DNA of 64,000 bases, from NCBI RefSeq assembly GCF_963169125.1, contig NC_084794.1:113374358-113438357 (forward strand), written 5' to 3'. Positions 45,061 through 57,659 of the stretch are shown here, piece after piece. Each line of letters begins with the position of its first letter. Within the stretch, counting starts at the first letter, position 1. The notes beneath the pieces are model-generated. The model ran no database searches and had not been told where the DNA came from. It saw nothing but the letters and a program-made list of their open reading frames with translations. The position numbers and the translations under genes were made by a program. The DNA is from Humulus lupulus. Taxonomy: Eukaryota; Streptophyta; Magnoliopsida; Rosales; Cannabaceae.

Positions 45061-46750
45061 AACTTCAAATTTAACCTATGAAAATATTCACTTAAGACCC
45101 TAATTTATATGTTTCAAACACTTTTGTACATGATATTTTGGTTTTTTTGAAATTTTTTTCTTCAGATCTAAAAATTTGAAATGTGAAGAATTTCAACCAA
45201 TTTTGATGCAAATTAATACAAAATTGATGGTTTTTGCGTAAAATTTGATAAAAACTTTGGTGAGAGATAATTTTTCACTCAGTTATCTGTTTGGGGTGAT
45301 TTTTTTTATTTATTTTTTCATTTTGGTATTTTTCGAGATCAACTCAGATCTACACATTTTGGGTGTTTAGATCTTGAAAAAAAATATTAGGATTAAAAAA
45401 ACATCCAATCACCTCAAAATCGACAACTAAGTGAAAAGTTATGCTTAACAAATGTTTTTATCAAATTTTATGCAAAAACTGTTGGGAATTTATGACTTAC
45501 AAACTCTATCAACAATGAATAATAGGAATAAACACAATAATACGTAGTATGAAGGCAAATCTATAAAATTCAAAGATTAAATCAAGATCTAAAAAATGAT
45601 GTAAAATGGAGAGTGAAATTACACCTCCTAGATAAATGGAATACTCACATAAAATATTATTGAATTATCAAAGATAAAATCACAAAATATAATGGGAAAC
45701 TCAAAAACGAAATCAAAATAGTATATCTCATATAGTTAGGGTTTTAAAGAAATACAACATTTGAATTGAACAATTGAATCTTCAACCTTGGGGGAACGTC
45801 AAGAGGTTTATACACAAGGAGTATTATTGTCCAAAATCTCTACTCCATGTCTTCCCAGAGTTTCTTGAAGCTTCACCAAGATGGAATGAGAAATGGGAAT
45901 AAACAAGTCTTTGAAACTCACACAAGTCAAGCAATTCTTGGTGAGTTTCTTGAAGAAAATAAGTGTTCTTAGAAAGCCAGAGAGAGATGGGGATTAGAGA
46001 AAGAAAGTTGAAAAGTGTGATCAAGACTTTAAAACTCTAAAGGGGTCGTTTTATAGTGCAGGCAACGTCATTAGGTTTAACCAATGGGATTAGACCCCTT
46101 ACACACGTCATTTGGAGCTAAAAACGAAGTTTTCACTATCTGAAAAAGTTGTAGCATTTTGAGCCAAGTGACATGTTGCCTCTCTACTACCTAGGATGCC
46201 TAAAATCACTCTTAGACACATTTAAATGACTCCAAACTTTTAGGGTAAGTTTATATACCTCATTATATCATTTTAGACACATAAAAGTCAATTATAGATG
46301 TCTACAATAACAACTCATATTTTCACTTCAACTTAAGTGAAACCATTAAGTGTTTCGCACCACATTGTATAAACAACTTAACTATTATATTTAACCAATC
46401 TCAACAAAATTTATCGATTTGTTTTACTCCCAAAATCAAGTTTTGATAGAATCATCAATTTTGTATCAATTTTGACTTTCCAAAATTAAGTTTTTATGAA
46501 ACCATCAATTTTGCATCAAAATTTACTTTCAAAACCAAGCTTTGATGAAACCATCGATAGGTATCAATTTTGAGTTCCAAAATCAAGTTTTAATTAAACA
46601 ATCAATTTGCATTGAAATTGTTCAAAATTGTCAAATTTTAGATTTTCTTCTTAAAAAAGCCGCTAACAAAACCAAAAAGTATACCGAGAAGTGTTTGAAA
46701 CATATAAATTAATATATTAGGTGAAAACTTTGTGGGTTTAAATATTAGAT
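45061..46750. mobile_element. Foldback (TIR) DNA element with internal LTR-like insertion
   Basis: The left end ('aatttatatgtttcaaacac', 45100-45121 area) and right end ('gtgtttgaaacatataaatt', 46691-46712 area) are inverted copies, with weaker similarity outward to 'cactta'/'taggtg'. Inside, 46438-46625 holds about four ~50-bp tandem units with 'gaaaccatcaattttg' motifs, whose inverse appears near 45200-45250. A copia-like LTR candidate (TGTTGGGAATTTATG... near 45480 to ...CTCAACA near 46406) seems inserted in the middle. No transposase frame. Confidence 0.5.
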
Positions 46751-47172
46751 TTGATTTCCTTTCAAAAAAAAAAATATTAGATTTGATTTAGAATCATTAA
46801 AACATTAAAAAAAAATAAGTAATGATATCGTGATGGATACTTCGATGAAGATGGTGGCGTCGAGGTAGTGTTCTCCCCCTATGGGTGGAAAGAGTAAAGA
46901 AGAATTATGAAAGAAGTATTTTGGTCTAAATTGAGCTTTGGAACATATTTTTCCAATAATTAGTAAACATGACATATTTTTTTCAATATGGGGTATTTGG
47001 AAGCATATATCTTTCCATTCGTAATTGCTATGTAGCTCAACCAACTAAAACAATATAATTCTCTAAAAAAAAATTATTTACCCCCACACCCAAAACGCCT
47101 CCGGGGCTCACTCACTTCCTTTCCTTAGCTCAATGTTTATCAAGTTATGATTTGGTAGTCTTCTTCATTTTC
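46751..47172. other. 3' flank of the MscS-like gene
   Basis: AT-rich downstream sequence with no separate gene. The last ~70 bases before 47172 are expected to be 3' UTR of the gene that ends at 47173. Confidence 0.5.
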
Positions 47173-50100
47173 TCAGCTTGTAGGAGTCCAATTATTGGGA
47201 AGCCGAGTCGAGGTCACAGTTGGCATGGCGCAGACATTAATGTCTATTGGAAGAAGGCGATATTGAATGTCAAGTTCCTTGAATGTCTTAACCATCTCTT
47301 CTATCAGAAGGGATCTTCTTGAATACCTTTCACCCATGTCTTGGTGGTTCATTTTGTGACACAACCAGACAGCCATTCTTACCCTGTTTAGTTCTTCTAG
47401 GTCCTTCATTATAATCATTGGTGCGGGATACCAATGCTCCACTTTGCTCTCAACATAACTGCATTAAAAATGCCGATATATTTAATGTACTAGATATAAA
47501 TGCACATCATTATAACATCACTAATCAAAAGTGAAGAAGCAAGTAGTGTATATTTGCATCTCATACTTTGTTATTCTCTGTTTCATAGCCACGATCTTAT
47601 CCGCCGGAGTAGCTACGTGGATGCAGAATTCCACACCATCTCCTGTGTCTGGACTACGGTAGAAGTTGTTCACGGCCTTTGTGGCAAGAGTACTATTAGG
47701 GAATATTATCTTCGTATTGTCATACCTTAGAAAAATGGTAGTTAAGATGTTCATTTCTTCAACAACCATCTGAAAATTGTTGATAAACAAAATTAGGGCC
47801 CCAGCAGAAAATACAATGGAGGTGGCACAGAATACAAATTGTTAATGAGATAGCAAGTTACCTGAACTCCATCAATTTCACACCGGTCTCCGACATCAAA
47901 AGGGTGCATCACAAATAAGAAAACAATGGCTTCAAAAACCGTCTTGCAAGTGTTTCCAAAAACAAATGCCACAAGAACTAGCTGGGAACTAACGAAAAGT
48001 AGAAATTTGGTGGTGGCAATTCCTAGTACAATAAGCCATATGACCCCTATAACAATAGCAACTATTATGTTTACCATATGATGAAGTTTGTTGACAGCAG
48101 TTTTAGTGTCATTTAGTGTCAAGGCAAGTGCTCTCCGCTCTCTGAATGAATTAACCTGGAAAAGAGGTACCCCTTTATCAAACAACTGACAGCTACTAAA
48201 CAATGGAAGACAAGTTTTGTTTGGTGCTTTTGAACACAACACATGTATTAACACTATAGCAGCAAAGTTGGCAAGAAAAGAAACCACCGAATAATGAGCA
48301 TGTTATCTGCAAGTTCTTGTGTACACGTGTGCTTTATTCTAGCCAAACATACTAAAATGAAAAAAATTATTTTCAAGGTTATGCAAAGATAATTCATTAG
48401 TGTTTCATTCTTACCACCCAGTTTTTCAGGGAAGATTTGCTGATTCTTTGTGTCTCAGTTGCCCCTTCAAAGAGACTCATGGCCTTCTCAGCCTCATCTT
48501 CTCGCATGAAACGCATCAAATCCTCTATGTAGATATACCTGACATAAATTTGTTTGGATGAAGAAACAGTCTATAGACAAGGAATATAAAGAAATAAAGA
48601 ATAGAAAAAATAACTACTTAAAGCTGCCTAGTAAGTCAAAATGGAATTAAGGACATGACCAGATAGAGTTGGCAAGAGAAAATAGCATTTTTAAATTTGA
48701 GAAATGGCCCTACACATCAAAACAATGGTGTCTTAATGCTTTATTCAATTAAGAAATAACATGATGAATAATTCGTAATTGTGTGAAACTCTACTCACAA
48801 AGAAACAGAATGCTGACTATTATTCCCTGTCGATTATGCATGCATCACGTCCCTTTTTGATATCGAATAGTAAATTTGAGTAATTCAACTAAACTTGAAT
48901 TGCATGAATATATTAATTATAACACGGGAAAATGTGAGAAAAGAAAACTCTTCATTTATGATTGCACAAAATTCCTTAACATTTTACAATCTAGAGTGAG
49001 GTGAGGTCAACATTTAATGCAAGCATGGTCAACAAATACTAAGCCTTTTAAAGCCAGTTAGTTCAAGTGATAACACTACATAAGAACTTTCAACAACATG
49101 ACTGCCAAATCAGGCAACATATTAAGGATGACAACCAAAGGGGCAAAGTTGACCCAAAAAAATTACAGCATAAGTTGAAAACATAGCAAGGTTAAAGAAA
49201 TCAGAAACTTACTTGGAGCCCCGCCTAGCCACATTCAGAAATATCTTCTTGGCCGCAGCCTTGGCCTCAACTTCACTCCTGATCTGAGTAGCACACTCAT
49301 CATCGCGGGTCGAATCCAAAATCTGCTCATCAAGCGTAGTAAGAGAACCATTTCGCACTATTTTCATAAGCCTTTTCATATTCCAGGCGGACACATTCAT
49401 GGGATTCAACTTATGTAAGTGATCAATTGTTATTCCCTCCTGTGACTTCTTGCTAAGCATCCGAGATAGTTTGGCACTATTATTTGTCTTCGACAACCGA
49501 CCACTCCCGATGACTCGGCTTGTTCTCGGGGGCAACCCGGAAGAGAAAGCCGTAGCCTTAAGGTCAGGTGGTATAGTAGCCCCAGCATTCTGGAGTTTCT
49601 GAACCTCATCAGCAAGTCTCTCATCCTCTTCCTCTGTTTTGTGAATCTCAATCAATGGTGGACCCGAAAGCGTTTCAATCACAAACTGGTTGAAAAGCGA
49701 GTCCTGAATTCTATCAAAGTAGGTAGTAACATGGAATGAAGAAGCAAGAACTTTCACTATGAGGGCCTTCACCAACCAAAGCAAAGTACCCACCAAGAAA
49801 CATATCAATACTTTAGTCACGTATTTGAGGCCCTCACTCCTAGTCTCTCTCTCAACTTTTTTATCAAACAAGAAATGCCAAGCAACCAAAACAAGGCCCA
49901 GCCATAAACAATTCTGAACAGCTTTTCTAATACCATAAACGAAATACAGAACCCTTTTACGCAAAAGAAAATTCCTCTCAATAAAGAATACCACAATTCG
50001 AATCCCCCAACCTGAGACCAACCTCCCACAAATCAGAACCGCAATCAAGACCTCCCATTTCCATAGCTTCAACTTCCACAAGTTTTTCTCCCTCAAACAT

Positions 50101-51167
50101 GTTACAGAAAGCGTACACGCTAATGCCGCAACGATCAAAACCAAACTAGCCCATTGAATCAGAGTCAAGGCACTAAGCTTCGACCTAGTGAAGTCATCGG
50201 GTAAGTCCTCATCAAAAAAGGGATCATCCTCTTCGTCCTCCCCTGCCTTCCCCAAAAATCCAGATTTCATTTGGCCCGACTTCGGCAACAACCCGGATTT
50301 CAGAACCTGACCCGACCTGGGAATCTGTCCGGACCTATGAACCCGATCCGCTCGCCTATCTTGATCATCGGGTGGGTCCATAAGCCTGGACTTGGTCCTT
50401 GCCCGTAACAAACTAGACCTTCTCTGAAACGAAAGCTCGGGCTGAAACGACGCGTTTGACGTACACCTCACAACCTCTTTCTCTTCATGATTAGGCTTCC
50501 CCTGTTGTCCATGACTCTCCTTGTCGTCCGTCGACTCCTTGCACCGCCGCCGCGTCGGCTCGTTGGCCTGTGATCCTTCGATGGCGTCCGTCGAGGTCGA
50601 CGGAGGGTTAAACGAGACCTTCAACTCCCTCGACTGCCAAACATTCATCGGAGACTCGGCCAAAGGCTGGTGGTTGCGGAGCTCATCCATCTCCAAATCC
50701 ATATCTAACGCCATGTCCCCTGAAGACCTCTGATTCTGCTTATGCAAAAACTGCCCAATCAACTTCGACGGAGGATCCTGCAGCTGCTTATTACCTTGCA
50801 CAAAATCGAAACTCCTTCTATGCCCATCACCACCTTCTCCGTCGTCGTCGTCATTCACATTGTCTCTGGCAGGGTCCTTCCACGCATCATAGCTAGTTTC
50901 CTGCCAAAGCTTCCCGGCATTTTTAGAAGGGTCGCCGGCGACGGTGGAATCACCACCTTCATCGATTTTTACAATGACCTCGCTCCGATCAATGGAATCG
51001 TTGTTCATCTGGTTCGGAAGACGGGGTTGACGGTCTTCGACAATGTCTTGATCTGAGAGAATAGGTAGCTCTTCGTGGCTGGTTTGGCTACCTCCACCTG
51101 CGGAGATCCTCCTCGTACGTTTATTATAAGAGCCGTGGGACTTGAACGATTTCTTGAGCGAGTCCAT
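47173..51167 (-). CDS. MSL: MscS-like mechanosensitive channel (MSL4/5/6/10 group)
   Basis: Plasma-membrane-type MSL proteins gate open under membrane tension and pass ions. Five exons: 51167-49213, 48538-48415, 48155-47862, 47769-47567, 47458-47173. All introns are GT-AG with matching phases, giving 953 residues. The ATG at 51167 (MDSLKKSF) is chosen; the frame extends four codons upstream but without ATG. The long hydrophilic N-terminus (to ~330) is acidic and Ser-rich. Six membrane spans follow: ~335-357, 369-392, 414-433, 449-474, and a pair ~718-772. The last pair carries the MscS pore/beta signature 'FVFGNTCKTVFEAIVFLFV' and 'HPFDVGDRCEIDGVQ'. The soluble C-terminus has 'EEMNILTTIFLRYDN' and 'YPAPMII'. 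The length fits the longer MSL4/5/6 members better than MSL10. It is the only intact host gene here. Which paralogue it is cannot be settled by eye. Confidence 0.95.
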
Positions 51168-52278
51168 GGAGGTTAACAATTATAGACACTGTCGAAATGA
51201 AATATTAAAATAAAATATTCTGAATTGTTGTTTTTTTTTTTCTTTGTGCAGTGATTCTGAATTGTTGTTTGAATTCTAAACAATAATAATAATAAGGATC
51301 TCCTCAAAAAAAAAATAACAAGGAAAGTGTTGCCCGAGTTTTGGTTTTAATAGCAATGGAAGAGAAATGAGTTTGACGCGTGTAGTCAACAAATGATTGT
51401 TACAGAAAATCAGGGTTTACTTTACTATTAAAATAAGGAATGAAGATCTAATTGAGAATAAGTTTCATGCTGATGACATTACAATATAATTTTCGAAATA
51501 AACAAAACATTTTCGATAACTCGAAAAAAGTGCTATCATATAATTTTCCAAAAAAAGTAAGGCTAAAAATTAACACAATTTGACCCCAACAAATAAAAGA
51601 TAGTGTTGTTATTGGGTGTACCTAATATTACATGAATCATATCATATAATTAGTTAAAATCTTGTAATAATTATTAAATTAAAATATGTTTTATCGATTA
51701 ACTGATAACAATAGGTCAACTCCAACCTTAGGTGTTAAGTACCACTAATGTCCTTTAACAATACTCTAAAAGATAACACTTGCTTACTTGCTTACCACAA
51801 AGGGAGAGGGCACTAGTCACCGCCCACAAATCTAATTGCTCTTCAGCTGGAGTCATAACTGTAGAAGAAAAAATAAAATTAGTGAAGATTGAACAGAGAA
51901 AAATAGTGTACATGGGTGTTTGTGGTACAGTAGTATTTGATCAAGATGAATGGTCAAGATAATTAAACTCTACCGAGAACTCTATAGCATACTCAACCTT
52001 ATCATCAAGTAAACTGGAACAAAGCTCGAAACACAATTTATAAGGTTATTATCATCATCATTATCTAATTATATTTATTGTAATAATTAATATCATGATG
52101 TGTATATACATGTATACATTTAGAAGATCCGTATTATCCACACCCTTTGGTCCAAGTTATGGTTTGGACTTGGAGACTCCTTTACCATGTTGCACAGCCA
52201 TTGCTTAGGCATTCGCTTTTTAAAATATTATTTAATAATCTAAGGATAAATAAAATAGTAGGCAGCAACTATAAAGCA
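51168..52278. other. Upstream region of the MSL gene, no other gene
   Basis: AT-rich intergenic DNA, expected to contain the minus-strand promoter and 5' UTR of the MSL gene in the first few hundred bases. I see no convincing TATA box position or protein-like frame. Confidence 0.5.
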
Positions 52279-52660
52279 TTTATTTTTTTTTTGACAATAC
52301 TAGTATATCATTTTTTTTATTTTTCACACATTTTTTTATTTTCGACACCTGGATAGATATAATTTTAATTTTTTTATATGACGGTGTATATTGTACCTAT
52401 CTGAGACATTCATCAAATTTTCAAGAAAGTTCGAATAAAGTATAGTACCGAAAACAATGTTCAAACAGCTTGTTGTACACGTGCTTATTTTTTTATGTAC
52501 GCATGTAAAAGTCAACTGTTTGAATATTGTTTTTGACACTAAATTATTCAGAATTTCTTAAAAATTTGCAAGTTGTCTTAAATAATTACAATGCACACTG
52601 TCATATAAAAAAATTGGAAAAAATATCGAGGTGTAAAAAACACAAACTAACTGTACCGAT
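52279..52660. mobile_element. Foldback MITE, degenerate copy (TA-microsatellite family)
   Basis: The halves are inverted: 'gacggtgtatattgtacct' with 'caatgcacactgtcatata', and 'gtaccgaaaacaatgttcaa' with 'tttgaatattgtttttgaca'. The same motifs make up the MITEs at 58731-59974, so this is a diverged fourth member. Non-coding. Confidence 0.75.
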
Positions 52661-52887
52661 GTTATCAAAAAAGTTAATGAACTATAATCACTCCCTAAAA
52701 TAGTATATATAATCAATTTTAATAGTCAGAAGTTCCCATATCTAAGTAAACTACTAAGAAAAATTGTCAATGATATTGAAATAATTTCCTAAAACTTCAC
52801 ATATTATATTTAAGCAAGAAAACCACCCATCATTGTCACATAATAAACTACTTTAGAACTAAGAAGTAATAAGTCGCTAAAAGCATA

Positions 52888-53220
52888 TGGTACGTTTGGC
52901 TAACCTTTACTTTTGCTTATAGCTAAAAACATAAAATAAGAAAAAGGTGTGTGGCTAATTTTTTCTTTTTCGATTACTATTATATAAAGGTCTTTTTTAA
53001 TGGAAATTTATTTTTGGATATCAATAAAAAAAAATCTTTTATGAGTAAATTTGGCTATTTTTAAAAAAATAGCTTCTCAAAAGTCCTTTTTGGGAGAAGC
53101 TACTAAGAAAAAAGACTTTTGAATTAAATTTTTTTTTTTTTTTTATCCAAACACCTCTAAAATAATTTTTTTAATCCTAGAAGCTAAAAAAGAGAAAGAA
53201 GCTTAGCCAAATGGGATCGT
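52888..53220. mobile_element. Foldback MITE, hAT-like ends
   Basis: Ends 'cgtttggctaacc' and 'cttagccaaatggg' are inverted, and the interior ('cttctcaaaagtcctttttg' with 'gggagaagc') folds back. A second, truncated relative follows at about 53221-53490 ('catttggcaaag', 'cttatagctaaaagca'). Assignment to hAT rests only on the end sequence. Confidence 0.55.
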
Positions 53221-53490
53221 AGGCATTTGGCAAAGTTTATATTTTTTTCTTATAGCTAAAAGCATAAAATATATTAAAGCTTTGGCAAAGTTCATTTCAA
53301 AGAGTTTGTATATCAATAAAAAAATATTTTTATAAGTAAATTAAGAATAATAAAACTTATTATTACTTAAAATATAACTTTTTTTCTGGAGAAATTTAGG
53401 TAAATATATCTTAAATAAAAAAAAATTATTATTTTCCCAAAAACTTTCAAATATTTTTTAATTCTAAAAGCTAAAAGCTAAGCAGGACCT

Positions 53491-54312
53491 ATGAAACTTA
53501 TTCGAAAACAATGGCTTCAATCTTTTATGAATAGTTATTCACCACAACTTTTGAAACTCTATAGAAAGAATAACAATAATTAACCAAGCCTACCTAAAAT
53601 TTATAAAGTTATGAATTTTCTATTCTAAACACAAGAAAATATTAGCATTGAAAATGAAATGAACGATTGAGTCTTGACGATCAGCCGGGGAGGAAAAATA
53701 TATAATATCTTCTTTTTATACATTGTTTAGTTTAAAAACATGGTTGAACTAACTATGGTGAATAAATGTGGAAAAGAAGCAAATACACAGGAGAGAGGGG
53801 TGACATAGAGAGAGGTTGCAGTTGCAGTGGGGAATCAATCTCAATGCCTGTTATTTCTCTATTGGGTCCAAGCCAGATCAAGACAAACTTATTATAGCTA
53901 AACCAACAATTAGTGTTTTTCAATATATATATATATATATATATAAGTATCAGGACTATATTCACGAAGACAAACTTATACCCGACTGAACCACCTGTTT
54001 CTTCATATTCATCAATCTAATTATCATTCTCAAAAGGCATATGGAATGGAAAATTGTATATGTACGCAAAGTTTCAAAACAGAGTCAAATATCAAGAGAT
54101 GTTAATTCTTTTACGAAACCAATTTTCGATAGTAAGATACTGCATCTAAGGAATCCAAAACCATAAACCTTTCTATTTTAGACAATTATGATTTCTTTAG
54201 CAATCAATGTGCGGTGAATCATGCAAAATACCTGAAAGATTTCATATAAAGAGGTTGAAAATTACTCAATCCGGAGCAGCAAATATCATGAAAAAATGTA
54301 CAAAAGCTCCTT
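53491..54312. other. No gene seen; TA microsatellite
   Basis: AT-rich with a (TA)n tract at about 53924-53944. The frame at 53753-53965 is low-complexity and not protein-like. Confidence 0.5.
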
Positions 54313-54585
54313 CTAATCCAATAGTTCTAGGGCTTTGAAAATACCATACCTGAATTCTAACTCAAAAAGATTCGAACATGTCTTAAGCAACGGCGCAAAA
54401 GTGTACTCGTCGGAAAAAAAATGGTGCGACTCTTCAAAAGATTTAACAAATGACGAGAAGTTGAAAGGGTTCGTGTAGAGAGTAACCTGATCGATAGGTC
54501 TAATATAGAATGAGGTAAAGGAAGAGATAGGATCTTTGAAACAGAGAAAGAAAGTGAGAGAAGAAAGAATTAAAATCTTCTGCAT
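54313..54585 (-). pseudogene. PPR-like gene start or fragment
   Basis: The frame from ATG at 54585 has a hydrophobic beginning (MQKILILSSLTFFLCF), then 'SSFVKSFEESHHFFSDEYTF' and 'APLLKTCSNLFELEF'. This resembles one pentatricopeptide (PPR) repeat with its usual 'PDEYTF..LLKACSNL' core. It ends after 90 residues, and a GT donor-like site (TTCAG/GTATGG) lies at about 54347. No further PPR repeats are seen downstream on this strand. A purine-rich (GAA)n tract at 54655-54675 lies upstream, as in many plant 5' UTRs. It could be the first exon of a short gene or a broken PPR copy. Confidence 0.35.
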
Positions 54586-54651
54586 CCAAAAAAAATGTAT
54601 GAGAAACGTGGGTCTCAGACCTTGATATTCTCTGTGGTACAGAAAGAGAGA

Positions 54652-54676
54652 GAAAGAAGAAGAAGAAGAAGAAGAG
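54652..54676. repeat. GA/GAA microsatellite
   Basis: 'agagagaaagaagaagaag' run upstream of the PPR-like start. Confidence 0.9.
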
Positions 54677-55035
54677 AACTTTGATGCGTGTTTACAGCCT
54701 GCAAAGCAAAGTAAGGTAAGTTTGGCTCTCTCTATCTATTCCGCTGCTATGGCCGGTGTTTGAATTGATGGTGCATGTTTACAAAAAAAAAAAAAAGAAA
54801 AGAAAAATCTCTCTGATATTTTGTTGTCATTGGTTATTGAAAATTTTGTACGCTACTCCTCTTTTTGGACTTAAATATATTTTTTTTTTCTTTTCGGATT
54901 TAAATAAGCTGTACAAAAATCCGACAAAAAAAAAAGTGATTGTACAAAATTGATGTCCCAATTTGTCTGTGAGAAAAGGACACGTGACTTCACAAGTCAT
55001 TAAATTTATTTATTTTTCCCTATTTTTTCTAGAGT
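54677..55035. other. No gene seen
   Basis: AT-rich with A and T homopolymers (54780-54794, 54880-54890). Only short low-complexity frames. Confidence 0.5.
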
Positions 55036-55955
55036 AAATAACATTTTTACCTCTAAATAATTTGTCATATTAAATATTAAAAATTCTCTCCGAATTATGC
55101 ACGTTACTAAAATATAGAACTTCTGTTAGATTTCGTCCTAGGTGACTAACGGAATGATGATATAGCATTGTATCTCTTGATGTGGCAGTGTCATGTGTAG
55201 AATAATTATAAATTTTATCCCCGAACTTTGACCACTACCGAATTGTGACATTTTTATTAAAACTAATTTAATTTTTTTATAATGATAATTAAATCCTTAA
55301 AAATTAAAAAAAAAATCATTTCAAAAGATTAAGAAAATAATCAATACTAAAAGTTTCAAATTAATTAAATAAAATTCAAATACTCAAAAAAATAAAAATC
55401 TAATTAATAGCGAATAATTTTATTTTTTACTTTTTCTTTTTCTTTACAATATAAAATAAATATATTTTAATATAAAAATTAAAAAATAAATCCTAAAACA
55501 AAGTTTTTTCTCCTATGTTCTTAAATTAAAATTTTTATTTATTTATTTAAGTCTTTTGTCCACCTCTTTAATTAAAAGTTTTTTCTTTGTTTTAGTATTT
55601 ATTTTAAATGTTCATTCTAAAATAGTTTTAATTAATATTGTAAAAGAAAAAGTAAAAAATAGTTATTTGTTGATAATTAAATTTTTTTATTTTAATTATT
55701 ATTTTTTATAAAAGGGGTATAATTTGGTAGTGATCAAAGTTCGGGGGGCAAAATTGATAATTATTCTACACATGGCACTGCCACATTAACCGACAATATG
55801 CTACGTCATCAATCTGTTAGCCATATAGGACGAAATCTAACAGAAGTCTCATATTTTCGTAACGTGCATAGTTCGGGGGATTTTTAACATCGAGAATCAT
55901 TCAGGGGGCACGATCATACAATGGTCATAGTTCGGGGGGCAAAAATGTTATTTTT
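55036..55955. mobile_element. Foldback element with ~220-bp inverted repeats
   Basis: The left arm (55036-55260) and right arm (55720-55955) are inverted copies: 'ttctgttagatttcgtcct' pairs with 'aggacgaaatctaacagaa', and 'atgtgtagaataattat' with 'ataattattctacacat'. The ends are AAATAACATTTTT and AAAAATGTTATTT. The AT-rich core has no gene. The long arms suggest a Mutator-like MITE; I found no clean target duplication. Confidence 0.75.
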
Positions 55956-56639
55956 TTTTCTAAAGATAAATTTCTCTTAAAATACCGCATTTTCAAATTG
56001 TTAAATTTTTATACTAAATTTTTTTTATGGGCAGTAAATAAATATACTGGATGTTTTCAAAATGTTACATCTTTATACATATTTTTTTTATTATTTTGAG
56101 ACATAATAAGAATGTTAAGGGAAAATATAAAATTTTAATTATTTTTTAAATTTTAACATAATTAAAATTTTATATTTTTCCATCAATTTAAAATATAAGT
56201 TATTTTAAAAAAATATATAATTTTTAATTATTTTGATTACTTTTAAAATCTTAAATGATTTTTTTGTATTAATTTTAGAAAGAATTAAGAAAATGAAAAT
56301 AATTTAAATTTAAAAAATAATTAAAAACCTATATTTTTCTTTAGCTTTCTTATTATTTCTTAAAATAATAATAAAAAATAAGCATAAAAGTACAACATAT
56401 TAAAAACATTAGGTATATTAAAATTTGGGTATAAAAGTGCAACATTTTGAAAACATTAAGTAAATTTACCGCAAAAAAAAAATTAAATATAAAAATGCAA
56501 CATTTTGAAAACATTAAGTATTTTAGCTGCAATTTACTCTTTTCTAAACAACACAATAACCGAGAGTTTTTCTTTCTTCTAAAAAATGTGCGTAAAATAT
56601 GTCAGTAATTGGTAGCAAAAATATTTAAATTTATTGCAA
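55956..56639. other. No gene seen
   Basis: Very AT-rich. The short sentence-like repeat 'aaaagtgcaacattttgaaa' with 'cattaagta' recurs near 56000-56070 and 56390-56520, in both orientations, possibly debris of another foldback element. Confidence 0.4.
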
Positions 56640-57020
56640 GGGAATATACTTATTTGGTACCCTATGTTTTTGCAAAGTATCATTTTGGTACCTTCTGTTT
56701 TCAATAATGCTCATATGGTACCCTGTATTTTAAAATCGTACATATTTGGTACCCTAAACTCAGATTTGATAGATAAAATTTTGCCAATTTAATCAAACTG
56801 CTGTCAATTATATAAGTTACAAATTTAAATTTAATTACATAATTACATATAATTGATGACAGTTTGATTATATTGACAAAATTTTATCTATCAAATCTGA
56901 GTTTAGGGTACTAAATATGTACGATTTTAAAATACAGGGTACCATATGAGTATTATTGAAAACAGAGGGTACTAAAATGATATTTTGCAAAAACATAAGG
57001 TACCAAATGAGTATATTCCC
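56640..57020. mobile_element. 381-bp foldback MITE with 9-bp target duplication
   Basis: The ends GGGAATATACT / AGTATATTCCC are inverted, and nearly the whole length folds on itself. It is flanked by ttattgcaa at 56631-56639 and ttattgcaa at 57021-57029, a perfect 9-bp duplication typical of Mutator-superfamily insertion. Each arm carries 'ggtacc' motifs about every 35 bp. No coding capacity. Confidence 0.92.
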
Positions 57021-57029
57021 TTATTGCAA

Positions 57030-57659
57030 TGCACCACTTAAATATTCTAATTTTTATAAATGTCAAATGCACATTGATCTAAATTAAATTATTTTTATTT
57101 TTTGTTTAAAATATCCATTTAATATTTTTAAATTATATAAAATACTAACGAACTCACCACTTAAAAACCAAATAATTTTTCATAATTAAGGAGGGTTGAC
57201 ACTATTGGTTCTCTTATTCGAGCAACCATCGTTGGACCTCTGAACAACAGTATCCTCAAACCTCATTTGACCTCATACTTCATATGCCATAGTCCCCTTC
57301 CGACCTCCGCAAATATTTCAGATATCCGCAAATATCCAACTGTGGTTATAAGATTCAAATTAATTTGAGAAATATGGTTTTATTTTGGTTATCTGGAAGG
57401 GGAAATAATGGATTTGGGATTAGGGTTTTATTAATGTGGAAGAGAAGATTTTAGTTGTAAGTTTCGTTTTTTTTTTCTTTTATTGTAAGATTAGCATAGC
57501 ATGTTGATTGAAAGCAAAATCACTACACATAATGATTTGTTTCGAAGCATTAGATCACAATTATAATGGTTAGTTTACTTATTTAGATGTGCAAAAACTT
57601 TTTTTATACAATTATAATTTTAAATTGTTATTATAATTGTTGTGTTTTCAATTAGAGGA
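57030..57659. other. No gene seen
   Basis: AT-rich intergenic sequence. A less AT-rich piece at 57190-57350 ('gaccctccgcaaatatttc' region with 'atatccgcaaatatccaac') has no protein-like frame. Confidence 0.45.

Noticed and set aside
51168..51179. Four extra N-terminal codons of the MSL gene
   Set aside because: No ATG at 51179; the first ATG in frame is at 51167.
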